Below are positions 8,262 to 18,976 of a stretch of DNA of 64,000 nucleotides, piece after piece; within the stretch, counting starts at the first letter, position 1, and the number at the start of each line of letters is the position of its first letter. This DNA comes from Lamellibrachia satsuma (Eukaryota; Annelida; Polychaeta; Sabellida; Siboglinidae): positions 6,571,501 through 6,635,500 of the forward strand of contig BSQZ01000036.1 in NCBI GenBank assembly GCA_033239005.1, given 5' to 3'. Made by a program: the position numbers and the translations under genes. Below the pieces are notes generated by a model. The model had not been told where the DNA came from. It ran no database searches and saw only the letters and a program-made list of their open reading frames with translations.

Positions 8262-10035
8262 GGGGCCGGCGTAAGATTAAACTCGCAGCCGTATTGTGCA
8301 TCCTCTGCAGGCGAGCAATGTTGTTAACACAAGTACCATATAGAAGAGAATTGCAGTAATCAAGCCGTGACGTAATAATGGCATTGAAGACACGTTCCTT
8401 TGTTGTCATTGGAAGATAACGGCTCATCCGGTTAGTGTGGCGGAGATGGAACGAACACACACTGACGATGCTTGACACTTGCTTCTTAAGATCAAGGTGT
8501 CGATCCATGACGACACCAAGGTTACGAACAGATCGTGACGCAATAATTGTGACATCCCCTACACGTATTACACTGCTGTCAACGAGCGCAGCTGCAGTCC
8601 TGGGTACCACAGGGAGATATTCCGTTTTATTGTCATTCATGCACAGGCAGTTTGATGTTATCCACTGTTTCACAACATCCAAACAGTCTTCCATACGTCG
8701 CAGCGCAGTAGCCAAAGCTGTCGCGGTTAGGTCAAAGTGACAGTACAATTGCAGATCATACGCGTAATGATTAAACGAAAGCCCATGCGCTCTGATTATA
8801 TCGCCGATGGGTTGAATGTACAGCGAGAATAGCAATGGTCCAAGCACCGAACCCTGCGGGACACCCGATGTCACACATGTGTTCGATGATTCATCACGTA
8901 TGACTACTCGCTGAGTCCGATTCTGCAGATAAAATTGCAACCAGCCAAGCGCCTTGCCCACAATACTATAGCGCAAGCGTAGCCGCTGAATCATTATCTT
9001 GTGGTTGATTGTATCAAAGGCGGCACTAAAGTCGATGAGCACAAGTGCTGTACCTTGTCTGTTATCCATCGCGACTTTCATGGCATTTGTAACACATAAC
9101 AATGCGGTTTCATTTTACTGATTTTTCCGGTATGCTGATTGGAAACAATCCTGCATTCGCTGATCGGAAATATGACAGATGATCCTTCGGGCAATAACTT
9201 TCTCGATGACTTTGGATAGATGACTTAGATTGCTAACTGGACGGTAGTTGTTCAGTGTGTCCTTATCGAGTGATGGCTTCTTTAGCAATGGCCGAACAAT
9301 TGCCTGCTAAAGCAGCGCAGGCATAACTGCATTCACCAGAGAGGCATTTGTAATGCATGTGACGATAGGCGCAATAGAGTCTATGTTATCCTTCAGTTGT
9401 TTAGTGGGTAGGGGATCAAGCGCGTACGTCTTATCTGTGTTGGCGAGAATAGACGCTATCTCGGCTGTATTAGTAGGCTCGAACACTTCGAGAGAGTCAC
9501 TAAAACAAGGCGTCTCGTCCACTGAATGATATACGGCAGTGTGGCAATGCAAACTATTAAGCAGCTTCTCAATCTTCTCTTGGAAGTAACGTGAAAATGC
9601 ATCACAATTTTCCTTCGTTGAATTGAATTTGGGAAGTTGCTTTTGATGGACTTCAAGCGATCGCAGAATGCGAAACATACTTTTGTTGTCAGCGATTTCT
9701 AAACGTTCTTGGACATATCCCATTTTTCTTTGAATTATCAAGGCATAACACTCATCACGTGAATTAACATACAACTGACGATGTACCTATAGCTTGGTCC
9801 TCCTCAACAGATGGTCTATTTTGCGTCTTCTTTCGCGGGCATCTGCTATATCCGCATCGTACCACGGGTGGGGAATGTTGTTTCGAGTGCATACACTGCG
9901 CCACGGAGCGTGTTTATCGAGACACATCGTTAAGTTGTTGTTATATGTCGCCACCAGTTCTTCCACCTGCTGATCTTTACCACACGTTGTCATATCTACA
10001 CAAACAGACTCTATTTCACTTCTGAGTGCAACGTT
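8262..10035 (-). pseudogene. CR1/L2-like LINE, RT with upstream region, inactivated
   Basis: On the minus strand three frames follow one another in the order of one CR1/L2-type ORF2: a linker (9993-9787, HAPWRSVCTRNN, WYDADI), the pre-RT region (9774-9307, ALDPLPTKQLKD), then RT (9102-8262). RT motifs are LVLIDFSAAFDTINH, SGVPQGSVLGPLLFSLYI and the catalytic site HYAYDLQLY. That site should read YADD, so the first catalytic Asp is replaced by Tyr. In-frame stops replace a Lys codon near 9308 (TAG) and a codon near 9118 (TAA); another separates the first two segments. The RT C-terminus is cut off by the (AT)n run. The endonuclease is not seen. It is dead by several independent lesions. Confidence 0.85.
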
Positions 10036-10039
10036 GTCA

Positions 10040-10780
10040 GTGTTCCAAAATTGCAGTCAAAATTGCGAGCGTAATTCACAGCAACATGACATCAACACAC
10101 ATGAAGACCTCCAGTTGACACATTATTTTATTACATTGTATGTTATTTCCTTACAGCTTATCACATCTATGATCAGAGCTGCCATGTTGTGTCGACGAAC
10201 ATGCGAAAGATATTGGCAGGATCCAAACACTGAAAAACGTGATCGCGTATAAGTCTCGCCGCTCACACATTTGGGTGCTGCCGATGTATATCCTATCTTT
10301 TGGGGAAGGGATGCAAAGTTGAAGGCCTTCATATTAGCAGATATTTATAACAAACGCGAACACACCTATGGTAAGGTGGAGTTTTATTCGACATAACTGC
10401 CAACTTCAATAACTGCCATCGTTGGAGGTTCTATCGGCGTCGTCGTCATCTTCTTCTTTATCCGACGTCAACGGTTTGTCCGATTCATTAACGCTGCATT
10501 GCTGCGTTTCTTGTATCGTTCCGTTCTTAATCCAATGTTTAAGACTGGTGTTATTTTCCTCCCCGTGGCCGCTGATGTTGTTAATGCGTCGTAATCTAGA
10601 TCTTACTCTAGGTCTGTCAGTTTCAAAGTAATCACATTAGAACAGGTCTGGCACTTATTCCCTCTGACACACGGTCCCGTATATTGCGATCCACGCGATC
10701 AGTAACGTCATGTCCACAGGTCCACCACAAATTCCACATTCCGTCAATTCATTTGTACTGAATACTAGATCCAAACACTG
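10040..10780 (+). other. Intergenic stretch with a short membrane-type ORF
   Basis: No full gene is recognised. From about 10405 to 10593 the plus strand is open for roughly 60 codons without an ATG: ITAIVGGSIGVVVIFFFIRR starts a hydrophobic span, followed by a basic, aliphatic tail ending at a TAA. It resembles the end of a single-pass membrane protein. The phrase GATCCAAACACTGAAAAA occurs twice (about 10219 and 10769). Status uncertain. Confidence 0.3.
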
Positions 10781-10980
10781 AAAAAGGGTGTTATGTTACT
10801 TTAATTTATGGTTATGACGCCTTCAGGTGGCACGGGTAATTTCTGAGATCACTCCTTCGGGTGTGATGGGCCTAGTAGCTTTAATCGTGATTATTAAACC
10901 ATACAGTGGCGTTGAGGTCAAGATTTTGGTTCCTATAGTACATAGGGCAGATGTTTTTCACTTTACTACTCTCCTGTGCA

Positions 10981-12080
10981 CCATACGGTGTAAATGGTCG
11001 GATTGTTATATTGGTCCCTGTGGTGTAAAGGGCATGTTCATTTTCATTTGTTCTATTCCGCCATACGGTGTAAATGGTCGGATTGTTATATTGGTCCCTA
11101 TGGTGTAAAGGGCATGTTCATTTTCATTTGTTCTATTCCGCCATACGGTGTAAATGGTCGGATTGTTATATTGGTCCCTATGGTGTAAAGGGCATGTTCA
11201 TTTTCATTTGTTCTGTTCCGCCATACGGTGTAAATGGTCGGATTGTTATATTGGTCCCTATGGTGTAAAGGGCATGTTCATTTTCATTTGTTCTATTCCG
11301 CCATACGGTGTAAATGGTCGGATTGTTATATTGGTCCCTATGGTGTAAAGGGCATGTTCATTTTCATTTGTTCTATTCCGCCATACGGTGTAAATGGTCG
11401 GTGTATGATTTTTGGCCCTATGGTGTACAGGACATTTTTAATTTTTGTATTCCGCCATACGGTGTTAATGGTCGGACTAGAGGAATGGCCCTATGGTGTA
11501 CAGGGCATTTTTAATTTTATTCCGCCATACGGTGTAAATGGTCGGTGTATAATCTTTGGCCTGATGGTGTACAGGGCATTTGTATTTGTCTTATTCCGCC
11601 ATACGGTGTAAATGGTCGGTTTATGATCTTTGGCCCTATGGTGTACAGGGCATTTTTATTTTTCTTATTCCGCCATACGGTGTAAATTGTCGGTTTATGT
11701 TCTTTGGCCCTATGGTGTACAGGGCAGGTTACTTTTATTTTTTCTGGTTCCGCCATACGGTGGGTATGGTGGCTGTGATGGTTTTTCCCACAGTGTACAG
11801 GGCATGTTAATCATTAATTGTCTTATTCCGCCATACAGTGTGAATGGTCGGTTTATGCTATCGTTCGAACGCTAGGTAGTGCATGTTAATTTTAATTTCT
11901 TGTCCCACCATACATTGTAACTTGTCTGACGATAATATGGGTCCCCGTGATGTTCATGGCATGGTAATTTTATTATTCCGCCATTTGGGGTAAATGACCG
12001 GTTTACACTATTCATCCCTACGGTGTACAGGGCATTGTAATTTTCATTTGTCTGATTCCACCATACAGTTGGATTACCGG
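10981..12080. repeat. Hairpin array 1: 80-bp tandem unit with two constant-loop hairpins
   Basis: Five near-identical 80-bp units start at 10981, 11061, 11141, 11221 and 11301; a sixth at 11381 begins to diverge. Units of about 71-79 bp then diverge up to about 12080. Each unit holds two hairpins. Hairpin 1 has arms CCGCCAT and ATGG(T)CGG, with one bulged T, around the loop ACGGTGTAA. Hairpin 2 has arms CCCT and AGGG (GCCCT/AGGGC in later units) around ATGGTGTAA or ATGGTGTAC. The period is not a multiple of three and the long frames through it are artefacts of the repetition. Array 2 (13485-14745) uses the same loop. I do not recognise this element. Confidence 0.9.
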
Positions 12081-12144
12081 AGCGGGTAACGTTGTAGTTT
12101 GTGAGTGGATAATGTTGGTCAAGGGTTAACCGTGGTCCCTAGTT

Positions 12145-12158
12145 TGTAATGACACAGC
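12145..12158 (+). repeat. Shared motif following hairpin array 1
   Basis: TGTAATGACACAGC lies just after array 1 and recurs at 14799-14812 just after array 2. GTTAAC precedes both. This suggests the two arrays are copies of one module with a common right flank. Confidence 0.55.
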
Positions 12159-12509
12159 GTACATAAGGTTCACATTACTACGATTGGGTGCAGTGTTCAA
12201 CTTGAACAGTAAATGTTACAGCAACGGAGCAACTTCATCTTCTCTTAAGGGCGCGTGCATTCGTTGAGAATACTCACAGTTGTGTAGTAATTGGCATTGT
12301 CGCTTGAAAGATCGTCTAGCTGCTTACTGATAATACCGCAGACGATCAGATCGGTATAATAAGCCGTGAACGCATCTTCCAGGTTCGCAAGATTTTATTA
12401 ACGCAGAACTGTTGATTGTACAACATAGACTGGCTCTCTACCATTGTTCTTGTGTCTCCCATTTAACATTTAAAAGTCTTCAATAAATTTTGTTTTCTAA
12501 TGGTAAGGT

Positions 12510-12845
12510 AGGTATGGGCCGGCGTGGCCCATCCTTGCCGATAATTTTGAGTCCAAATTGAACGAGGTGCATGGTAATTTAGATCGCGCGCACCCGTTGT
12601 TTTATGAGTCTATTTCTGGCCTATTTATACCAGAGCTTTCAGAAGAACCCCGCCTCAGTGGAGGCGCGGTTAACCATTTTAGGAAATCGAGAAAGCCGTT
12701 ATTGGCCGATGTCCAAATACAATCGTCATCCCCGTACATGCTGGAAATGACCGTCGTATGCAAGGTATCGGGTCACCTTCTGAACCCCCCAGGACTGGGA
12801 GACCTTCTTGTGTCCTTGGGGACGGTCAGTTGCCAACTAAACTAG
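12510..12845 (+). CDS. Open frame between the hairpin arrays, unrecognised
   Basis: The frame is open from just after a TAA at 12504 to a stop at 12845, about 110 codons. It has no early ATG; it includes FYESISGLFIPELSEEPRLS and SSPYMLEMTVVCKVSGHLL. The section is GC-richer than its surroundings and reads like real protein, possibly an internal exon. No splice site is certain and I recognise no family. It may belong with the next open frame. Confidence 0.3.
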   Translation, partial: RYGPAWPILADNFESKLNEVHGNLDRAHPLFYESISGLFIPELSEEPRLSGGAVNHFRKSRKPLLADVQIQSSSPYMLEMTVVCKVSGHLLNPPGLGDLLVSLGTVSCQLN

Positions 12846-13091
12846 TTTCTTATGGCCTGCATTCTAAATCGGGTAAACATTTCTCCCGTTTGACAGTCCA
12901 GTTATTATTACAGTCGGGGCGACTCTACCCCTCCCTACTGTGTATACTAAACAATAAGAAAAGCTGCAAACTGGCCAAAAACTAGCTTGCCTTACATAAG
13001 TTGTATCAACCTGGGTTTTCTTTATGCTAACGTTAAATCATTGATTAAACATGTCTGCAATGACCGCTATCTCTGTTCTTACAATTTTAGG

Positions 13092-13361
13092 CTGACCAAA
13101 CCTTACAATGAGATGCGCGTGATGCGGGAGTTGTCACGTGTAGCGCTGCAACTGGTAAGTCCTACGGGTGGTCACGACGCGGTTTTGTCAGCCTATGTTG
13201 ATCGCCAGGTGGCGGCATCATCCGTAGTAACCCCATCGAGTCATCCGGTCGTCCGGCCAGCTTCTGCCGTTGGTCGCCAGGTGGTGGCACCTACTGCTCC
13301 AGCGCCTGTGCCCTCGACGAGTGGACAAGCCGATATTCACTCTGCCTCCAGTGCTCGTTAA
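13092..13361 (+). CDS. Possible terminal exon with Ala/Pro/Ser-rich tail, unrecognised
   Basis: A pyrimidine-rich acceptor (CTTACAATTTTAG, ending about 13090) opens a frame reading LTKPYNEMRVMRELSRVALQ. A possible GTAAGT donor follows at about 13156, or the frame simply continues into a low-complexity tail rich in Ala, Val, Pro and Ser up to the TAA at 13361. Internal near-repeats encode RQVAAS and RQVVAP. No domain is recognised. It lies between the two hairpin arrays. Confidence 0.3.
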   Translation: MTKPYNEMRVMRELSRVALQLVSPTGGHDAVLSAYVDRQVAASSVVTPSSHPVVRPASAVGRQVVAPTAPAPVPSTSGQADIHSASSAR

Positions 13362-13484
13362 GCGACGACTTCCGTGGCTCCTGAGCCAGTGCCCTCATCG
13401 AATCATCAGGATACTGGCATGGTGGATCCTCCTTGGCCGACAACCGACCGCTTGATGGAGACATCCACTGAAAATGTAACTAAT

Positions 13485-14745
13485 CTATGCGGGGGAAGTG
13501 GAGCAGTTTTGACAACCCATGCGGTGAGTAAGCGGATCTAAATTTAGTTAATCCATGCAGTGATAGGGAGAAGTTTTTGTTATTTCCATGCGGTGTCACG
13601 GGTGTAAATAAAAAGATAACGTTTGCTAAGCCATGTGGTGTAAATGGCACAATTGTATTCCATACGTTGAAAATGGAGGGGTTTCTGTATTCCGTGCGGT
13701 GAAAACGGAAAGTGACATGGAGAAGTTTTGTTATTTCCATACGGTGTAAATGGAAATTAACTCTTGTTAAGCCATGCGGTGTAAATGGCACAATTGTATT
13801 ACGTGCGGTGTAAACGGAGCAATGTCGGTAGTACGTGCGGTGAAAACGGAAAGTGATATGGAGACTTTGTTATTTCCATGCGGTGTAAATGGAAATTAAC
13901 GTTTGGTAAGCCGTGCGGTGTAAATGGCACAATTGTATTCCGTGCGGTGGAAACGGAGCAATTTCTGTAGTCCGTGCAGTGAAAACGGAAAGTGATATGG
14001 AAAAGTTCTGTTATTGCCATGCGGTATAAATTGAAATTAACTTTTGGTAAGCCATGCTGTGTAAATAACACATTTATATTCCGTACGGTGTAAACGGAGC
14101 ACTTTCGATAGTCCGTGCGGTGTACACGGAGATGGTGGGTTAACCCATGCAATAGGACATTTATTGAAAATTTCACTAATCCGTGCATTGCAGGCGGAAC
14201 AGTTTTGTTAACCCAGGCAGCGAGTAAGCGGATGTACATTTGGGTAATACATGCAGTGATATAGAGACGTTTTGTTATTTCCATGCGGTGTATATGAACG
14301 CTAACTTTTGTTAAGCCATGCAACTAAATGACACCAGTGTATTCTGTGCGGTGTAAGCGGAGAATTGGTACGGAGAAGGTTTATTTCCATGCGGTGTAAA
14401 TGGCACAATTGTAGTCCGTGCGGTGAAACGGAGGAGTTTCTATATTCCATGCTGTGTATATGGAAAATTGTGTGAATCCATGAAGTGGACAAATTACTGA
14501 AATTTTACTAATCCATGCAGACGAGGCGGAACAGTTTTGTTACCCCTTGCAGGGAGAAAACAGATGTAAATATGTTTGTTTTGTTAGATCCATGCATTGT
14601 AATTGGAGTATAAGTTTTATTAAGGCATGCAGTGCAAATGGCACAATTGTAGAACCCTTTATATTCCGTGCGGAAAATGGAGAAGTTTTTGCATTCCATG
14701 TACTATTTAAGCCATATAGTGTAAATGGCACAATTTTCATGATAA
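13485..14745. repeat. Hairpin array 2: about 30 diverged constant-loop hairpins with compensating stem changes
   Basis: Hairpins recur every 25-45 bp. The loop is mostly GCGGTGTAA (also ACGGTGTAA). The arms change in a paired way: GCCAT/ATGGC (13770), TTTCCAT/ATGGAAA (13735, 13875), TCCGT/ACGGA (14080), TCCGTG/CACGGA (14110), and TTCCAT/ATGGAA (14440). A few units carry a single G-T wobble (GCCGT/ATGGC, about 13910), as expected of an intermediate. Other units have decayed arms. Paired change with a fixed loop implies selection on, or a copying process through, the folded form. Confidence 0.88.
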
Positions 14746-14798
14746 TATAGGTGACCGTACGTTAACGTTTAGTTATGGCTTAATGGTAGTTCGTGATA

Positions 14799-14812
14799 TG
14801 TAATGACACAGC
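14799..14812 (+). repeat. Shared motif following hairpin array 2
   Basis: This is the same TGTAATGACACAGC found after array 1, again with a GTTAAC about 40 bp before it. Confidence 0.55.
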
Positions 14813-14843
14813 TGGTCCTGGGTACCACAATTAATAATTATAG

Positions 14844-15059
14844 ATGCTGCCACAAGTGGCAATCAAGCAGCGACACCGATGGCGCGTTGAGTCAGCAGGG
14901 GCTGCAGCAGCTGCATCGACACCACACCTTCAACAATTGGTCAACAGGCTGGCTAGGTTGCTCCCCATGGATGGCCTGCTGGAAGCGGCCATAAATCTAC
15001 ACGTATCAGTACTGTCGCTTATATGTTGTAGGTGCATAGTGAGACATTCTCGCCGATAA
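14844..15059 (+). CDS. Small Ala/Leu-rich ORF after hairpin array 2, unrecognised
   Basis: A 71-residue frame with a true ATG. It has a run of Ala, then a leucine-rich helical part (LQQLVNRLARLLPMDGLLEA) and a hydrophobic Cys-containing end. No signal peptide or family recognised. AATAAA occurs about 380 bp downstream (near 15438). It could be a terminal exon of a transcript that also contains the frames at 12.5-13.4 kb, with array 2 lying in the intron. That link is inference. Confidence 0.28.
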   Translation: MLPQVAIKQRHRWRVESAGAAAAASTPHLQQLVNRLARLLPMDGLLEAAINLHVSVLSLICCRCIVRHSRR

Positions 15060-17300
15060 TCTGGAGAGTGGCATAAATTATAGTTTAATAATTGTAATTG
15101 TTGCTGGTACAATCAGTCGACAGCTTAAACTGGTGTCAGTATGTAGTGGTATTATGGTGGTTGCAATTAAGCACAGTAGTAAGCTGGGTCCGCAATCATT
15201 AGCCTTTCTGTTTGTACATGTATGTGTATGGTTAATTCACGGCGGAGTGACCCTCACCGATACCATGTGAATTGTATATAACTCAGTAGTGGTACAGATA
15301 GTACTGGTAGTGGGTAGCTGATAGGCATGATTTACTAATTATGTGTAAACACCTTTTGGGGGCCGGCATGCTTGCTGAGATTATTGGATGTATCTTATTT
15401 TGATGGTGTATGCTTGCCTAATTTCCTGCTCCTTAATTAATAAATATAAATGTCATTCTTTGGCCTATTTCAATCTACGCTGGACTTGTGTTGTTATTTT
15501 GCATAAAAGGTGTTATGTTTCCCAAAAAACTAGGGCACCAGATGAGTGCAATTCGAGTCATTAAAATATCTATCCGGGACAGCTCTTTATAATACACTGG
15601 AAAGAATTGACAAATGAATAAATCTTTCATTATGTATGCCGTTGCGGTTTATTTAAAAACGGGACGAAATATGTTCAATTGTTCTGAAACAGTTAAGGTA
15701 ACAGCATATTGATATCTGATAATTCCCAATGTCTCGTACGTATCAGTCTTCTGGGATCCCATACATATTACACATAAACAAGATAAGACGATTACAAAAG
15801 AACGCAGCAAGTTTGATTGAAAGCAACTATGAAGGCATACTCGGAACCGTAATTAATCTCATATAAGAACACAACTAGTCATCACGTTGAATTATCGCAC
15901 TGTCTTTATTAACTTCGAATTTAAAAATGACATGGAAAAACATCTAGCATTTTAATCCAACCTGCACACGCCTGGCTTAAATGCTTCAAGTTTGCTACTA
16001 CTAGGATGTGTCTGGTTGTGTGCTGATAACGCAACTGCAGTGGAAACGATCTCTAAGGAAGTGTAGAAAGGATATGGTGGGAACCACAAAACATGTTTTG
16101 TGGAATAACTAGTTTCTTGTCATAACAAGATAGGTAACCAGATTCTTGATTATAACAAGAACAATTATCTGCTGAACATTGAAAAAATATTAGGCAGATT
16201 TTATATCGCCATCTTATAACCCTATCATCAGCTCATCATATTATATACATCATTACACGTTGCCTTTCAGTATAAATTATATTCACAGATTATTCAATTG
16301 GCTGAATATCTTTAGCTATCCAGTTATGTCCCTACCTCCCCATGGGGTATGTAAAAATTACGTTGTCTCAAGCCATAAGTTTCTGCATGCTAGCACTAAC
16401 AAATGCATAGAGTACAACCATTCGCGAAAGGTCAGGATATTTAATATGCATGCATACATTGGACAAACACGTGGTGCAGTTCATGCAGAAATTACAAAGA
16501 AACACGTTAGAAGGTCCGAATCAACTTTGAACATTTGAAACTGTCGGGTCTATGGGAGCGTAAAAAACACAACTGCACACTTGGAATTCAAAACGCACAA
16601 TGAAGACCCAACTGCCCGTTTTCACTACATAATATAACGGGGACGCGCCACATAATGACCATAACGACGTGTCTACTTTCCCACGCTGTTAACGGTCAAG
16701 CAATTCGAAGTGATCATTGCGCTACTAGGACCGCCCATCCTCGCGGGGTGTTTGTAATAATGAAACTGAGCTAGCTCAGATGTGGAAGTAGAGAAGCAAG
16801 GAATATAATAATTTTCATTGCTACAAAAGCAGTTAGCAAGGATTGTCAGAAATGTATACTATTGACATTATACAAAATGGATTATAATGTGAATTGCATA
16901 TATTAAAGCTATCTGATTTTGTAAAACTAAAAACTCCCAATATAATGTGTGAAACAAATAAAAAGTTGTTACCAAATAATATGCTGTGGTTATTCAACAG
17001 TTTATGACACAACACGTGAAAACTTAAGACAGTTATTTGCAAGAATGACTCTAAAAGCCAAATGTATATCTGTACAAGGTATACAATTATGAAATAAGCA
17101 AATTTGGACATATGCAATATAAAATACGAGAACATGTACTGTCCATGTGAATACATTTATTCAAGTAGTGGTCCCATGATGGTGCGACAGCTACTATGTT
17201 ATGTAATGTAATATTCTACATTCTTATGGGTTTGATGGGTTTAACATACAAAACTACTATCCCACTGGAGAAAAAATTAGATAACAATGAGAGGAAGCGT
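15060..17300. other. Intergenic region, no gene recognised; palindrome cluster at 16.1 kb
   Basis: No coding frame with recognisable motifs. Around 16084-16103 there is a perfect 20-bp palindrome (CCACAAAACA and its complement). Two hairpins follow within 70 bp: TCTTGT/ACAAGA around CATA, and TTCTTG/CAAGAA around ATTATAA. The remainder is AT-rich unique-looking DNA. Confidence 0.5.
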
Positions 17301-17960
17301 GTAACTTGTTATGTTCATTACCTTGTTGCACTAACCAACATTGTCTAGGCTGTCAAAGAAGTACCTTTTGAAATACCAGAGACAGCAAAGGAGGCTCAGT
17401 TGTAGACCATTCCGAAGACATGACAATGTTCCTGCTGCACATCATTGTTCACAACAGCAAATATGGGTCGGACTGCAAACGTCAATAATGCAACCGAGCC
17501 AAATGTGTGTTTCCTTCATAACAATCAGGCTGCATATCACCATCATTTAAGACGTCAAGCTGAATGATGTGGCAGTCTAATATTTAGTTGGTATCAACCA
17601 CATTTCCCTTTTGACACAAAACCGTGTACCTACCATCTCGAGTCAGCAACCGATGACTTCACTGACCACCAAGCCACTATAAAACAAACACAATATCCAC
17701 AGTTGACAAAATAGTGTCAGTATGCGCTGTTCTTAGTTCACACGACAGCAGTTTGCTGTCGTGATCCACAGTAGGAACCACGAGAAGGTGACACGCGCTT
17801 TTCCCACCACAAGTATTGTGTGCATGCAGTATAAGTGTGAAAAGTTGTGCCTGAAACTGAACCATCTCCATCATTAGCTAGGATACCGCTACCAGTGGTC
17901 ATTGGGGCCCATCTCTGTATCCTTTCAGAATATGGTCGAAGATGTTAGCAACATATCCTA
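17301..17960. other. Unassigned region with a tight inverted repeat
   Basis: Short open frames exist on both strands, but none can be chosen. CACGACAGCA (17741-17750) and TGCTGTCGTG (17754-17763) form a perfect 10-bp stem with a 3-nt loop. Confidence 0.4.
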
Positions 17961-18029
17961 TAGAAAGATACATTTCATAATATTAGTATTTTCGTTTACT
18001 TTAACATGGCTTTGTCAAAGCTGGTGTGT

Positions 18030-18158
18030 TTGGTCGCAAAATTATTGACAAGACTGCAAAAAACCTAACCCTAACCCTGGTCTGGTGAGTTTCCTGACAT
18101 CTTGCAGCACATTCTTGAGTAACAGTTCCTCCTGCAATATTACTGCAGCCTTAGAACC
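18030..18158 (-). CDS. Possible exon, unrecognised
   Basis: After an acceptor (ATTTTCAG on the minus strand, about 18160) the frame reads SKAAVILQEELLLKNVLQDV followed by RKLTRPGL, then runs to a stop near 18030. The leucine-rich helix looks protein-like. The short CCCTAA repeats here fall inside this frame (GLGLG). The phase does not join cleanly to the exon at 18977-19244, so the two are not claimed as one transcript. Confidence 0.25.
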
Positions 18159-18734
18159 TGAAAATAAAATACTACAAATATTACATATTGCAATATTTTG
18201 AGGATTTATTAGGAGTATGGAGATATGAATATTATAAGATTTGTCCAGTTAATTTCAAAATGGGTTATTCTGTATGAGAAAATTTTCTGTATATTCTAAG
18301 CTAAAACTTGAAAAAAAAACTGTACATGTCTCTGTTAATTTGTATTCAGTAGTGGCTTCATTACCTGGAACAAGCCACTCTGGTTTGGTTTGTACCAAAA
18401 ATAATTTAATTGTTAATTGAATTAAAGTTAATTGTTAATTTAATTGGACAATTTGGGAGGTTAATTTAATTGGAACATTTCTGATTTAATCGTAATTTAA
18501 TTAATTAACTTTTCAAGTTAATTGCCCCATGCAAGGTAGTTTATGCAAAACTATCAGTAACTTTAATAAATGCATTTGTTATATGTAAATGCATCATACA
18601 GTTGTAGATTTTAGTGATAATTACTATCGTAGGTAGTTCTTGAATATAAGGTATTAAACTACGCTGAGTCAATATTATTGACCCCTAATGGCTTTTGCTG
18701 GTTGGTGAATAAATAATATTTGCATGGGATCTTT

Positions 18735-18915
18735 TACTTCGCCTGGCATAGACACCAGATAGAAGGGACCAATGGCTTTTACTGTCTCTTCCGAAAGACA
18801 CAGGCAAAGTGGGGTAAACGAAATTGCCCAAGCTATGAAATGGCGGAGGGGGTATCAAACCCCGGTCCCTTCGACCAAAAGCTCAGCGCTCTATCACACG
18901 ACTACCGTGCCACAC
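18735..18915 (-). mobile_element. tRNA-derived SINE
   Basis: The minus strand starts with a tRNA-like head: GGCACGGTAGTCGTGTGATA and GAGCG resemble an A box, and GGTTTGATACC matches the B box, at about the normal spacing. The SINE body follows (TTTCATAGC, then CCCACTTTGCC). Pol III-type promoter boxes with no full cloverleaf indicate a SINE rather than a tRNA gene. Confidence 0.6.
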
Positions 18916-18976
18916 TAATGTTGTATTGAAAATCTCAGAGGAATGGAAAACCAAAAATGTACACAATAATACTAAC

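Noticed and set aside
10994..11611. Overlapping open frames of 64-125 codons through the 80-bp array
   Set aside because: The period is not a multiple of three and the same peptides appear in shifted frames; the open frames follow from the repeated unit lacking stops.
13485..14745. CRISPR-like array
   Set aside because: Spacings vary, repeats diverge, the sequence is animal nuclear DNA and there are no cas genes; the conserved part is a hairpin loop with changing arms.
16260..16538. Possible GIY-YIG nuclease (AYIGQTRGAVHAEI)
   Set aside because: Only a short resemblance, no other nuclease motifs, no ATG and an early stop.
18060..18076. Telomere-like CCTAACCCTAACCC
   Set aside because: Only two to three copies, inside a coding-like frame; not evidence of a telomere or fusion point.
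18840..18915. tRNA gene
   Set aside because: A and B boxes are present but no full cloverleaf; it fits a SINE head better.
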